Shown: one piece after another, positions 24,385-33,196 of the stretch
Layout: the number at the start of each line of letters is the position of its first letter
How positions within the stretch are numbered: the first letter of the stretch is position 1
NCBI RefSeq assembly: GCF_902488535.1
Contig: NZ_CABTWO010000017.1
Location: forward strand, 1 to 45,369
Source: an uncultured Mobiluncus sp.
GTDB taxonomy: Bacteria > Actinomycetota > Actinomycetes > Actinomycetales > Actinomycetaceae
Reading direction: 5' to 3'
Length of the DNA: 45,369 nt
The notes under the pieces: model-generated
Databases searched by the model: none
What the model was told of the DNA's origin: nothing
What the model saw: only the letters and a program-made list of their open reading frames with translations
Translations under genes and position numbers: made by a program

Positions 24385-25716
24385 CTACAGCACCCCCAGC
24401 GGGTTGATAGTTTTCCCGTTTTGCCACACTTCAAAGTGCAGGTGGCACCCGGTAGAACCGCCGGTAGAACCAACCAAGCCAATGACCTGACCCTTCTGCA
24501 CGGAAGCACCGACCGAAACTTTGAACTGGGACTGGTGGCGGTAGGTAGTCTGCCACTTGGAGCCGTTGATGGTGCCGTGATTGATATAAGTCGATTTCCC
24601 GCCGGCTCCATCCCAGCCAGCGAAAGTCACCGTTCCGGACTGAGAGGCATAAATCGGGGTACCGCACCCTATCCCGAAGTCCGTCCCGGCATGGAGCCGC
24701 CGCGTCTTCGTGATGGGGTGGACCCGGTAACCGTAAGGCGAGGTCACCGACAGCGACGATAGGGGCGCGCCAAAAATCCCCCCCGAAATGGAGCGTGCCG
24801 GCATGCCGCTCGGCTGTTGATTCAGCGCGGCAATTCGCGCCGCCGCGGCCGCTTGCGTGGCCTGTTCGTCCGCAATCTGTTTTTCAAACGCCGCCCGCTG
24901 ATTGTTCAACTGCCCTTGCTGGGCGACCTGCCTTTGTTGCAAATCCTGGAATTCCCCCAGCTTTCGCTGCTGTTCAGCGCGAGCCTCATCGGCGGCTTGC
25001 ACCGCCTGCTGAGCCTGCGTCTCCAGCTCCCCAATTTTCACAGTCACGGCCTCCTGGCGAGCCCGAGCGTTGTTATTGGCCGCGTTGGCCTCTTGAGCTT
25101 CCACAATGGCACGATTTTGCGACTTGGTCGCCGTGGCTGCCACCTGTGCCCGCAGCGTGAGTTCATCTAGGGACTGGGAATCTAGCAGCAGCGAAAGCGG
25201 CGAAGTTTCCAGCATCGCCCCGCGATAAGCCATGCGCGCCATCTGACCGATAGCGACTTGCGTTTTTTCAATGGTTTCCTCGCCCTTCGCAATCTGTTCG
25301 CGCAGTTCCTCTTTCTGGCGATTCGCAATCTCTAACCGGCTCTGGATTTGCTGATGTTTCGCCTGCGCATCAGCCAGTTTCGCCTGCGCATTGGCAACCT
25401 CAGCTTGCGCCGCGGGAATAGCCGCCTTGGTTTGCTCCAGGGACACCGCCAGCTGCACCAGATTCGCGTTAACCCCCTCCAGCTGGGCCGCCAGTTCCGC
25501 TTGCTTCTTTCTGGAGGCGGCCTGTTGCGCCTCAAGTTTCTTGCGTTCGTCGGATTTCTTGTCAGCCTTCACAAGGCCGGTCGCGCTCGCTCTCGCGGTC
25601 GCACTAGCGTTCGCGGGGGTGAGCGCCGCGTTGGCATAACTGAGCGAAACTGTAGACATCGAGGCGATCCCGAGTGCCGCCAGCGCCCCCACCAGGGCGG
25701 TCAATTTCCTTCGCAC
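24385..25716 (-). CDS. M23-family murein endopeptidase with coiled coil (FtsEX-linked, EnvC-like)
   Basis: 443 residues. A signal peptide (RRKLTALVGALAALGIAS, cleaved near SYANA) leads to a long coiled coil (about 50-300, rich in Gln, Ala and Glu) and a C-terminal LytM domain with HAGTDFGIG and HLHFE zinc motifs. Known coiled-coil LytM proteins bind FtsX and either cut septal peptidoglycan or activate other hydrolases; both zinc motifs are kept here, so activity is plausible. GTG at 25716 has a strong AGGAGGTGA 5 nt upstream. It follows ftsX by 99 bp, which supports a role with FtsEX. Confidence 0.92.
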   Translation of the reverse strand: MRRKLTALVGALAALGIASMSTVSLSYANAALTPANASATARASATGLVKADKKSDERKKLEAQQAASRKKQAELAAQLEGVNANLVQLAVSLEQTKAAIPAAQAEVANAQAKLADAQAKHQQIQSRLEIANRQKEELREQIAKGEETIEKTQVAIGQMARMAYRGAMLETSPLSLLLDSQSLDELTLRAQVAATATKSQNRAIVEAQEANAANNNARARQEAVTVKIGELETQAQQAVQAADEARAEQQRKLGEFQDLQQRQVAQQGQLNNQRAAFEKQIADEQATQAAAAARIAALNQQPSGMPARSISGGIFGAPLSSLSVTSPYGYRVHPITKTRRLHAGTDFGIGCGTPIYASQSGTVTFAGWDGAGGKSTYINHGTINGSKWQTTYRHQSQFKVSVGASVQKGQVIGLVGSTGGSTGCHLHFEVWQNGKTINPLGVL

Positions 25717-25815
25717 GTGCTCACCTCCTTCTCGGTCGCCACACCGCAAAGCGTGATGTTTCAAGTTTAGCCAAATACCGCGACTTTCCCCGTCCGAAAC
25801 ATTGCCAACGGAACC

Positions 25816-26730
25816 CTAAACTCTGGTGTAGCGGTTCAGGGATGCCGCCGAAGCCACGACCGCCAGCAAAATGGCCGCTAACACCAGGAACGGCGCGATG
25901 AGCAACACATCGTTGGGTGAAATGAGCTGGACGACCCCGGAAAGTCCCGACATCCAGGACCCGACCAGGAACTTTACGCTGGCCCACAGAATCGCCACCG
26001 ACCCTAGGGCACCAATCGTCGCCGCGACAGCGCCCTCCACCATGAACGGCAGCTGCACAAACAGGTTCGAGGCTCCGACCAGGCGCATAATGGACGTTTC
26101 ACGTTCCCGACTCATCGCGGACAGCCGAATAGTGGTGGTAATCAACAGGACCGCGGCGATAATCATCGCCACCGCCAGCCCGATAGCCAGGTAGGTCGCC
26201 TGATGCAACCCGGTCAGCAGCTTTTCCAGAATCTGCTTTTGGTCAATGACCTGGGCGACCCCGTCACGTCCCTGCAACTCCTCGACGACCACGCGGTACT
26301 GCTCCGGGTTCTTCAGCTTGATTCTAAACGATGCCGGCATCATATCCGCTTTGACATATTGGTAATACTGTTCCGTGCCGGCCAGCTTCTTAAAACTCTC
26401 GAAAGCCTCTTCCTTCGTCTCAAAATACACATTGTCGATGTACTTGCTGAGCCGCTCGGACTTCAACTGTTCGTCAATCGCCGCGATCTGTGCCTCGCTG
26501 GCCTCCTGACCGTTGCAGTTGGGAGACACATCGTCCTTGGTACACATCGACACGGAAATCTCGATTTTGCCGTACCAGGTATCGCGCAGGTTGCCAATCT
26601 GCATCTCTGCCAGCACCGCCGACCCCACAAACAGCAGGGAGACACAAGTCACGATCACCACCGCGACCGTCATCGCCAGATTGCGCCGCAAACCCTGGCC
26701 TACCTGGGATAATACGAAAGTTAGTCGCAT
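25816..26730 (-). CDS. ftsX: Cell-division ABC transporter permease FtsX
   Basis: 304 residues with the FtsX layout: helix 1 at about 20-42, an extracellular loop domain to about 165 (ISVSMCTKDDVSP with paired Cys, YYQYVKADMMPASFRIKL), then three helices near 175-197, 225-250 and 275-298. It transmits ATP hydrolysis by FtsE to periplasmic or external hydrolases, most likely the M23 protein encoded next. The ATG overlaps the ftsE stop as TAATG, so translation of the pair is coupled. Confidence 0.95.
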   Translation of the reverse strand: MRLTFVLSQVGQGLRRNLAMTVAVVIVTCVSLLFVGSAVLAEMQIGNLRDTWYGKIEISVSMCTKDDVSPNCNGQEASEAQIAAIDEQLKSERLSKYIDNVYFETKEEAFESFKKLAGTEQYYQYVKADMMPASFRIKLKNPEQYRVVVEELQGRDGVAQVIDQKQILEKLLTGLHQATYLAIGLAVAMIIAAVLLITTTIRLSAMSRERETSIMRLVGASNLFVQLPFMVEGAVAATIGALGSVAILWASVKFLVGSWMSGLSGVVQLISPNDVLLIAPFLVLAAILLAVVASAASLNRYTRV

Positions 26731-27518
26731 TACTTACGGCCTCCTTTCCGTGCCGCCCCCGCACCTTTCGGTTTCGCTAACTCCCCCGCGCTGTCAGAAG
26801 GGCGGTCGTCGGCGGCATCGGTTCCTTTCGGGGCCGAGGCTCCGTAGATGCCGCGAGCCTGGTCGCGCACGACCCGTCCTTCGTCCAGTTCGATGACGCG
26901 TTTACGCATCTGGTTCACGATTTCTTCGTCGTGGGTGGCCATCACCACGGTGGTGCCGGCCCGGTTGATCCGGTCCAGCAGTCGCATAATGCCCAAGGAC
27001 GTGCCGGGGTCCAGGTTTCCGGTCGGCTCGTCGGCTAACAGAATGGGTGGGCGGTTCACCATGGCGCGAGCAATCGCCACGCGCTGCTGCTCGCCGCCAC
27101 TGAGCTCGTGGGGAAAACGCTTGTCTTTGCCACCCAAACCAACCATCTGCAGTACTTCGGGGACGACCCGACGAATGACGCGACGCGGCTTGCCGATGAC
27201 CTGCAGGGCAATCGCCACATTGTCGTACACGTTCTTGTTTTCCAACAGGCGAAAGTCTTGGAACACCACTCCGACTTGGCGGCGCAGCGCCGGCACTTTC
27301 CACCTCGACAATCGCCCCAGGTCCTTGCCCAGGACCAGAATCTTCCCCTCCGTGGCGCTCTCTTCGCCGAGCACCAGCGAGAGGAACGTGGACTTTCCCG
27401 ATCCGGAGGCTCCGACCAGGAATACGAACTCGCCTCGGTCGATAGTGAGCCCCACGTGGTCCAGCGCCGGGCGCGCTCCCCGCTTGTAAATTTTGGTGAC
27501 GTTGTCGAAGGTAATCAA
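26730..27518 (-). CDS. ftsE: Cell-division ABC transporter ATPase FtsE
   Basis: 262 residues. Walker A GASGSGKST at 36-44, signature LSGGEQQR near 139-146, Walker B ILLADEPTG, and a switch His in MATHDEEIV. The start is a TTG codon, preceded nine bases upstream by GGAG; an in-frame TGA just before rules out a longer protein. Beyond the usual ~229 residues there is a C-terminal extension of about 40 residues rich in Ala, Gly, Lys and Pro, seen in some actinobacterial FtsE proteins. It sits 172 bp after prfB, a conserved order in actinobacteria. Confidence 0.96.
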   Translation of the reverse strand: MITFDNVTKIYKRGARPALDHVGLTIDRGEFVFLVGASGSGKSTFLSLVLGEESATEGKILVLGKDLGRLSRWKVPALRRQVGVVFQDFRLLENKNVYDNVAIALQVIGKPRRVIRRVVPEVLQMVGLGGKDKRFPHELSGGEQQRVAIARAMVNRPPILLADEPTGNLDPGTSLGIMRLLDRINRAGTTVVMATHDEEIVNQMRKRVIELDEGRVVRDQARGIYGASAPKGTDAADDRPSDSAGELAKPKGAGAARKGGRK

Positions 27519-27690
27519 CCTTTTCCGCTCCCCAGTTCAGTTTTAGATACGCTACTAAGTCTATTTATAACGAAACGATAAAAACGGAGTGACACCCGCA
27601 GAAGTGCAATCGCAGGGGAAAAACGCGATTATTACCGCGCAAAAGGGCGCTCGCGGGGGGAATCCTTCCGGCCTGGTCGCGGTGGGCCCC

Positions 27691-28821
27691 CTACTGGTCG
27701 CTGTGCTTTTCCTGATGCTTGCGCCAGCGAATCGCCGCGTCGATGAATCCGTCCAGGTCGCCGTCAAATACGCTGTCCGGGTTGCCCGATTCATAGCCGG
27801 TTCGTAGGTCTTTGACCAGCTGTTGCCCATAGAGGAAGTAGGAGCGCATCTGATCTCCCCAAGAAGCTTTGACGTCCCCCGCCAGCTCCTTTTTCTTATC
27901 GTGTTCTTGCTGGTGACGCAGCATTAGCAGGCGTGACTGCAGCACGCGCATCGCGGCGGCTCGGTTTTGAATCTGGGATTTTTCGTCCTGCATCGAGATG
28001 ACGATACCGGTGGGCAGGTGGGTCAGTCGCACCGCCGAATCGGTCGTGTTCACGGACTGGCCGCCCGGACCGGAGGACCGGAACACGTCAATCTTGATGT
28101 CGCTCTCGGGCACTTCGATGTGGTCGGTTGTCTCGATCAGGGGAATGACCTCCACCGCCGCAAAGGAAGTCTGGCGCTTGCCCGCCGCGTTAAACGGGCT
28201 GACCCGCGCCAACCGGTGCGTCCCGGCTTCTACTGACAACATCCCGTACGCATAAGGAGCATCGACCTGGAACGTTACCGACTTAATCCCCGCTTCTTCC
28301 GCATAGGACGTATCCAGCACCTTCGTGGCATAGTTGTGTCGTTCGCAATACCGCAGGTACATCCGCAGCAGCATCTGCGCGAAGTCGGCAGCGTCCACCC
28401 CGCCCGCTCCGGAACGGATGGTGACGACCGCGAAACGTTCGTCATATTCCCCGTTCAGCAGGGTTTTCACCTCCATCGCGTCCAGGTCCTGTTTCAATGT
28501 TTCATAAGTGTGTTCCGCATCGGTGAGAATCGCGTCGCGGTCCTCCCCGCTTTCTTCCGCCCCCAACTCGACCAGGGCTTCCATATCGTCAATCCGCGCC
28601 TGCATCGCCCGTAAACGCTGCAAATCGGCCTGCGCCACCGACAGCGATTGCGTGACTTTCTGGGCGTTTTCTTGGTCGTCCCACAAGTCCGGGGCGGCGG
28701 CTTGTTTCGTCAAGTCGGCAATCTTTTGCTCCAGCAGCTCGGGGTCCATCACCGCCGAAATCGTCGCGAAAGACGCGCGCAGTTTTTCAATCAGGGGCTG
28801 AAAATCATCGGGGGAAATCAC
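27691..28821 (-). CDS. prfB: Peptide chain release factor 2
   Basis: Terminates translation at UGA and UAA. 376 residues with the GGQ loop (SSGPGGQSVNTTDSAVRL) for peptide release and the SPF codon-recognition tripeptide (RVSPFNAAGKRQTS). The frame is uninterrupted: the autoregulatory frameshift known from many other bacteria is absent. Start GTG with no clear Shine-Dalgarno; TAAGGT lies exactly six bases upstream. It is divergent from trkH over 75 bp. Confidence 0.97.
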   Translation of the reverse strand: MISPDDFQPLIEKLRASFATISAVMDPELLEQKIADLTKQAAAPDLWDDQENAQKVTQSLSVAQADLQRLRAMQARIDDMEALVELGAEESGEDRDAILTDAEHTYETLKQDLDAMEVKTLLNGEYDERFAVVTIRSGAGGVDAADFAQMLLRMYLRYCERHNYATKVLDTSYAEEAGIKSVTFQVDAPYAYGMLSVEAGTHRLARVSPFNAAGKRQTSFAAVEVIPLIETTDHIEVPESDIKIDVFRSSGPGGQSVNTTDSAVRLTHLPTGIVISMQDEKSQIQNRAAAMRVLQSRLLMLRHQQEHDKKKELAGDVKASWGDQMRSYFLYGQQLVKDLRTGYESGNPDSVFDGDLDGFIDAAIRWRKHQEKHSDQ

Positions 28822-28827
28822 CTTTTT

Positions 28828-28833
28828 ACCTTA
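28828..28833 (-). promoter_or_regulatory. -10-like hexamer, leaderless start of prfB
   Basis: TAAGGT, then AAAAAG, then GTG. It overlaps a small inverted repeat TTACC-N5-GGTAA (28826-28840). Confidence 0.4.
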
Positions 28834-28862
28834 CTGGTAATCCGGTGTGGTTCTCAAATAAG

Positions 28863-28890
28863 TTGCGCTGCGTGGCGTCTGGTTTATACT
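28863..28890 (+). promoter_or_regulatory. Promoter of trkH, leaderless
   Basis: TTGCGC (28863-28868), a 16-bp spacer and TATACT (28885-28890), ending six bases before the GTG start. Predicted transcription begins at the start codon. Confidence 0.6.
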
Positions 28891-28896
28891 AATCCG

Positions 28897-30309
28897 GTGG
28901 CTCGCATCTCCGAGTTTAATCCCGGCCGCAAAATCTCGGCGGCATTTTTGATAACTATCCTGGTGGGAACGGTATTGCTGATGCTTCCGGTGTCCCGGAG
29001 CGGAGCTGCGGTCGCGACGACTTTCGACATCGTCACCCCCCGAACTATTCCCACCGGCGTCCCCATCTTCGGGCCAGCGTTCGCCGGCGGCGCTCCCCTG
29101 TCGATTGCGCTGTTCACCGCCGCTTCGGCCACCAGCGTGACGGGACTCATCGTGGTGGACACGGGCAGCTACTGGTCCACTTTCGGTCAAGCTGTCGTCC
29201 TCGTGCTCATTGAGTTAGGCGGCATCGGCACCATGACCATGGTCACCCTGCTCGCCTCGGCTCTGCGTAAACGCGCCACTTTCGAGGACCGTGCCATCGC
29301 CAAAGTGTGGTTCGGCCTGACTCCGCGCGAAGTGCGCCATTCTGTGGCGCAAATCGTGGTCGCCTCGTTCCTGTTGCAACTGGTGTTTTCTGTCTTTAAC
29401 AGTCTCTATCTGTGGTTTTCCGGGCACGCCGCCTCACCGCTCCAGGCGGTGGCGCACGGGGTTTTCCTCACGGGTTCCGCTTTCAACAATGCCGGTTTTG
29501 CCCCTTACGAAGACTCCCTGATGAGTTTCAGCGCCGACCCTTTCTTGCTGTTGAGCCTGGCGGCGCTCATCGTGATAGGAGGCTTGGGCTTCCCCGTCTG
29601 GCTGATGCTCTACCGCAACGGCCTGCACTGGTGGAAGTGGGGCATGACTACCCGCATCATGCTGCTGGGAACCGCGGTGGCGATTGTTTTCGGCTGGGTC
29701 GCCATCACGGCTCTGGAATGGCACAATCCCCATACCCTCGGCGCGATGCCCGTACCGCAACGTTTCCTCAACGGGCTGTTTTCCTCCGTTTCCCCGCGCA
29801 CCGCGGGTTTCAACTCCCTCGACATTTCCCAACAGTACCCGGAGACCTGGCTCATCACCGATGGGCTGATGCTGATTGGCGGGGGTCCCGCCGGTACCGC
29901 GGGAGGGCTGAAAATCACTACGGTGACCGTGGTGATGGCGACCCTCTGGGGTGAGATTCGAGGGGCTCACGCCATCAATATCCTGGGCTGGCGCCTGGCG
30001 CGTTCGGCCCAGCGCCAAGCCTTGGCGGTGCTCTCGCTGTTTTCCGGCCTGGTCGCGGTGGGAACTTTCCTGCTGATGCTCTTTACACCTTTCAACTTAA
30101 ACCAGTGCCTGTTCGAAATCTGTTCCGCTCTGGGTACCGTGGGTCTGAGTACCGGAATCACCCCCATGCTGCCTGTCGCGGCGCAATTCATGGTAATAAT
30201 CTTTATGATTCTGGGACGTGTCGGACCGCTGACCTTGGCCGCGGCTCTCGCGACCCGGAAACGGCCGGTAGCCTACGAACTTCCTCGTGACCACCCCCTC
30301 ATCGGTTAG
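28897..30309 (+). CDS. trkH: TrkH/KtrB-family potassium uptake membrane subunit
   Basis: Ion-conducting subunit of a potassium transporter, 470 residues. The four pore-loop repeats with selectivity-filter glycines are recognisable: TSVTGLIVVDTG, SAFNNAGFAPYED, SPRTAGFNSLD and GTVGLSTGIT, each between hydrophobic helix pairs. GTG at 28897 was chosen because the sequence upstream lies in the prfB promoter and the first membrane helix follows at once. No Shine-Dalgarno; it is likely leaderless. The gating partner trkA starts 11 bp downstream. Confidence 0.93.
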   Translation: MARISEFNPGRKISAAFLITILVGTVLLMLPVSRSGAAVATTFDIVTPRTIPTGVPIFGPAFAGGAPLSIALFTAASATSVTGLIVVDTGSYWSTFGQAVVLVLIELGGIGTMTMVTLLASALRKRATFEDRAIAKVWFGLTPREVRHSVAQIVVASFLLQLVFSVFNSLYLWFSGHAASPLQAVAHGVFLTGSAFNNAGFAPYEDSLMSFSADPFLLLSLAALIVIGGLGFPVWLMLYRNGLHWWKWGMTTRIMLLGTAVAIVFGWVAITALEWHNPHTLGAMPVPQRFLNGLFSSVSPRTAGFNSLDISQQYPETWLITDGLMLIGGGPAGTAGGLKITTVTVVMATLWGEIRGAHAINILGWRLARSAQRQALAVLSLFSGLVAVGTFLLMLFTPFNLNQCLFEICSALGTVGLSTGITPMLPVAAQFMVIIFMILGRVGPLTLAAALATRKRPVAYELPRDHPLIG

Positions 30310-30319
30310 GACAACGCAA

Positions 30320-31024
30320 ATGAATATGTTTAATCAGAAACCCTCCCCACAATCCCCGGCCCATGAGGCAGGTAATCCCCAAAGCGCGGTCGTCATCGGC
30401 TTGGGACGTTTCGGCTTGAGCATGGCTACCGAGTTGGAGGCCAGCGGCGTGGAAGTGTTGGGTATCGACTGTAACGCAGAAGTCGTGCAACGCGCTTCGG
30501 CACTGATTCGCCACGTGGTGCGGGCGGACGCCACCGACAAGGAGGCGCTGGCCCAGCTGGCCGTAGACGAGTACGCCTGCGGGGTGGTCACGATTGGTGG
30601 CGACCTCGCCGCCTCCATCCTGAGCGCCTCCGCCCTGCTGACCCTGCACTGTCCCCAAGTGTGGGCGAAAGCCTCCAGCGTGGAACAGGGCGAAATCCTC
30701 AACCAGATGGGCATCACTCGCGTGTTCTATCCGGAATCTGATATGGGGTTGCGCGCTGCCCACCAGGTCGCCCAGTCTTTCGAGGATTACATCGACCTGG
30801 GTCACGGGTTTGCCCTGGTTATCACCAGTTTGGGGCCGCGCTACTGCGGGAAAACCCTCAGTGAGCTCGACGTGCGCCGCCGCGACGGATTCTCTATCGT
30901 GGCGATTGAATCGCCCACCGGCACTTGGGAAACCGCTCACGCCAAAACCATCCTGTCCCCTGAAGACCGGGTCATGGTGGTGGCGCCGACTCGGATAATC
31001 TCCAAAATCACTCGCCAAGATTAA
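30320..31024 (+). CDS. trkA: TrkA/KtrA-family regulatory subunit of potassium uptake
   Basis: 234-residue cytosolic protein gating the TrkH pore in response to nucleotides. An RCK_N Rossmann domain (VVIGLGRFGLSMATELE with GxGxxG, then GIDCNAEVV) fills the first half, and an RCK_C domain with CGKTLSELDVRRRDGFSIVAI follows. A single RCK pair makes it KtrA-like rather than the double TrkA of enterobacteria. The ATG at 30320 has AGGAC about 9 nt upstream; an earlier in-frame ATG lies inside trkH and is less likely. Confidence 0.92.
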   Translation: MNMFNQKPSPQSPAHEAGNPQSAVVIGLGRFGLSMATELEASGVEVLGIDCNAEVVQRASALIRHVVRADATDKEALAQLAVDEYACGVVTIGGDLAASILSASALLTLHCPQVWAKASSVEQGEILNQMGITRVFYPESDMGLRAAHQVAQSFEDYIDLGHGFALVITSLGPRYCGKTLSELDVRRRDGFSIVAIESPTGTWETAHAKTILSPEDRVMVVAPTRIISKITRQD

Positions 31025-31041
31025 CGGAAAATCCATGTAAT

Positions 31042-31119
31042 CGTAAAGCAATAGGGTAACAACCGTAAAGTAAAATTGTTTTACGTATTCTTAACATCTG
31101 CCCCGCGCTAGCCTTAACA
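31042..31119 (+). promoter_or_regulatory. Direct and inverted repeats upstream of pstS, possible PhoP/RegX3 region
   Basis: CGTAAAG occurs at 31042-31048 and again at 31064-31070, exactly 22 bp (two helical turns) apart. The second copy also pairs with TTTACG at 31080-31085. CTTAACA recurs at 31090-31096 and 31113-31119. OmpR-family regulators of pst operons bind direct repeats spaced by about 11 or 22 bp, so this is the natural place for their operator. Confidence 0.45.
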
Positions 31120-31174
31120 ATCCTTTCTTACTATCTGACTTGGGAGTAAAAGTTCGATGTATGAAAGGAACACA

Positions 31175-32101
31175 ATGAAAATCTCTCGTATTGGCGCAAT
31201 TTTTGGCGCTGGTTTGCTTTCCATGTCTCTGCTGACCGGCTGCGGGGGCGGTGGCGATAAGGCCGCTTCCGGTACTGACACCGAGTCCAGTGAACCGACT
31301 TCGACCCTGAGCGGCACCGTCACCGGTTCCGGCTCCTCCGCGCTGCTGCCCCTGGCAAAAGCCGCGGCCGATGCTTTCATGAAAGACAACCCCGATGTGA
31401 CCGTCACGATGAACGGCGGCGGCTCCGGTGAGGGTCTCAAGCAGGTTGCGGCCGGTTCCGTAAACATCGGTAACTCTGACGTTTTCGCTTCTGAGAAGCT
31501 CGATGCGACCCAGGCCGCCGACTTGGTCGACCACAAGGTCTGCACCATCACGATGGCTCCGGTGGTCAACAAGGATTTGGGTGTGAAAGACCTCACTACC
31601 GCCCAGTTGACCGACATCTTTACCGGCAAGACCACAAACTGGAAAGAAGTTGGCGGCCCGGACGAAAAGATTGTGTTGGTCACCCGCCCGTCCTCCTCCG
31701 GTACTCGCGCCCTGTTTAAGACCTGGGCGCTGAACGGTGCCGAGGAAGCCTCCAACCAGTCCCTCGAGACCGACGACTCCGGTACTCTGCTCCAGACCGT
31801 GACCCAGAACAAGGGCGCTATCGGCTACGTGGCGCTGTCCTACCTGGCTGGCAAGGACGAAGTTCAGCCCGTCGCTATCGACGGCGTGGAACCGACCTTG
31901 GAAAATACCTACAACGGCAAATACAAGGTGTGGGGCTTCGAGCACATGTACACCAAGGGTGAGCCTGATGAAGTAACCAAGGCGTTCCTTGACTACATGA
32001 TGGGCGACAAGTTCGCTGGCGACCTGGAAAAGATGGGCTACGGCGTGTCTTCTAAGATGTCCAAGGAAGCCACCGCTTCTCACCCTGACCCCGCGGCCTA
32101 A
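31175..32101 (+). CDS. pstS: Phosphate ABC transporter substrate-binding lipoprotein PstS
   Basis: 308 residues with a signal sequence ending in a lipobox LLTGC (Cys near residue 23), so it is anchored in the membrane facing outward. Phosphate-binding segments seen: TGSGSSALLPL, NGGGSGEGLKQV, IGNSDVF and TRPSSSGTRALF. The ATG at 31175 has AAAGGA about 6 nt upstream; an earlier in-frame ATG six codons before is a weaker choice. First gene of pstSCAB-phoU-regulator-kinase; expression is expected to rise in phosphate limitation. Confidence 0.97.
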   Translation: MKISRIGAIFGAGLLSMSLLTGCGGGGDKAASGTDTESSEPTSTLSGTVTGSGSSALLPLAKAAADAFMKDNPDVTVTMNGGGSGEGLKQVAAGSVNIGNSDVFASEKLDATQAADLVDHKVCTITMAPVVNKDLGVKDLTTAQLTDIFTGKTTNWKEVGGPDEKIVLVTRPSSSGTRALFKTWALNGAEEASNQSLETDDSGTLLQTVTQNKGAIGYVALSYLAGKDEVQPVAIDGVEPTLENTYNGKYKVWGFEHMYTKGEPDEVTKAFLDYMMGDKFAGDLEKMGYGVSSKMSKEATASHPDPAA

Positions 32102-32125
32102 AGAGGCTCAGGCGCAACTGAACAA

Positions 32126-33196
32126 ATGGCTACCACAGCTTCTTCGGTGCGGGAGCCTGAATCGACGGAAACAATGATGACTGAACCTAACGTGTCCACT
32201 CGTCTTGAATCCACAGATTCAGCGCTCCCGCAGGCGCGTAATTCCGCGGCGGATCCATCTCTGGCCCGGCCGCGGTTCGACTCGAGCGGGGCGGACAAAC
32301 GTTTCCGTTTGGCAAACAAAATCGGCGGTTCTGCCGTGGCGATTGCGGGTGTTTTCCTGATTGTGCTAACGGTCGTTATTGGCCTGTTCCTGCTGTACAA
32401 AGGTTCTTTCACCTTTACCGCGTTCCAGCACACGGTGGGGGAATTCCTGTTTTCCCCGAACTGGGAACCGCAGGACAGCCCGGACTTGACTCTGCGCGGC
32501 AGCGTCGGCGCCCTCATCTTTATTCTGGGTTCGCTGATGACCTGCTTCCTGGGCCTGGCCATCGCTACGCCTTTCGCGTTGGGAGCCGCCGTGTTCATTA
32601 CAGAGATTGCTCCCCGCGCGGGTGAGCGCCTGTTCCGTCCCGCGGTGGAACTGTTCCTCGGCATCCCTTCCGTGGTTTACGGCTGGGTCGGCTTGACCGT
32701 CCTGGTGCCATTTATTCGTGACTTTTTTCACGCCCCCCTGGGCGGCTATTCGGTCCTAGCGGCGGGCATCGTCCTGGCGGTCATGATTTTCCCGACCATC
32801 ACCACTGTTTCCGCCGACGCGATTACCGCGGTTCCTTACGATTATCGCGAGGCGGCCTACGGCTTGGGTTCTACCCGCTGGCAGTCGATTTACCACATTG
32901 TCCTGCCCGCGGCCAAGAAGGGCATTTTGACCGGCATTATCCTCGGTCTGGCCAGGGCTTTTGGCGAAGCTCTGGCGGTCGCGATGGTCATCGGCAAGAC
33001 TCGCGCCTTGCCCGCAGACATCCTCTCTCCGACCAGTTCGCTGACCACGGCGATTACCGCCGACATGGGCAACACCACCAACGGCGGGGAACACAACTCG
33101 GCGCTGTGGACCATGGCTTTGCTGCTGTTCCTCATCTCGATGTTCTTTATCTTTGTGATCCACATCATCGGCGCGGAAAGGAAGCAGAATCAATGA
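32126..33196 (+). CDS. pstC: Phosphate ABC transporter permease PstC
   Basis: 356 residues: about 65 polar Ser/Thr/Glu-rich residues at the N-terminus, then six membrane helices beginning at VAIAGVFLIVLTVVIGLFLLY. The permease EAA loop is present (YREAAYGLGSTRWQSIYHIV with later GIILGLARAFGEALAV). The polar head is long for this family; an internal ATG pair at 32174 is an alternative start. Its stop overlaps the pstA start (ATGA). Confidence 0.95.
   Translation: MATTASSVREPESTETMMTEPNVSTRLESTDSALPQARNSAADPSLARPRFDSSGADKRFRLANKIGGSAVAIAGVFLIVLTVVIGLFLLYKGSFTFTAFQHTVGEFLFSPNWEPQDSPDLTLRGSVGALIFILGSLMTCFLGLAIATPFALGAAVFITEIAPRAGERLFRPAVELFLGIPSVVYGWVGLTVLVPFIRDFFHAPLGGYSVLAAGIVLAVMIFPTITTVSADAITAVPYDYREAAYGLGSTRWQSIYHIVLPAAKKGILTGIILGLARAFGEALAVAMVIGKTRALPADILSPTSSLTTAITADMGNTTNGGEHNSALWTMALLLFLISMFFIFVIHIIGAERKQNQ

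Noticed and set aside
27691..28821. Programmed frameshift in release factor 2
   Set aside because: The frame is continuous from the GTG start through the GGQ motif; no in-frame UGA with a CUU context is present.
28648..28896. Longer trkH protein starting upstream
   Set aside because: The extra sequence is antisense to prfB and its promoter; the GTG at 28897 follows a good promoter and directly precedes the first conserved segment.
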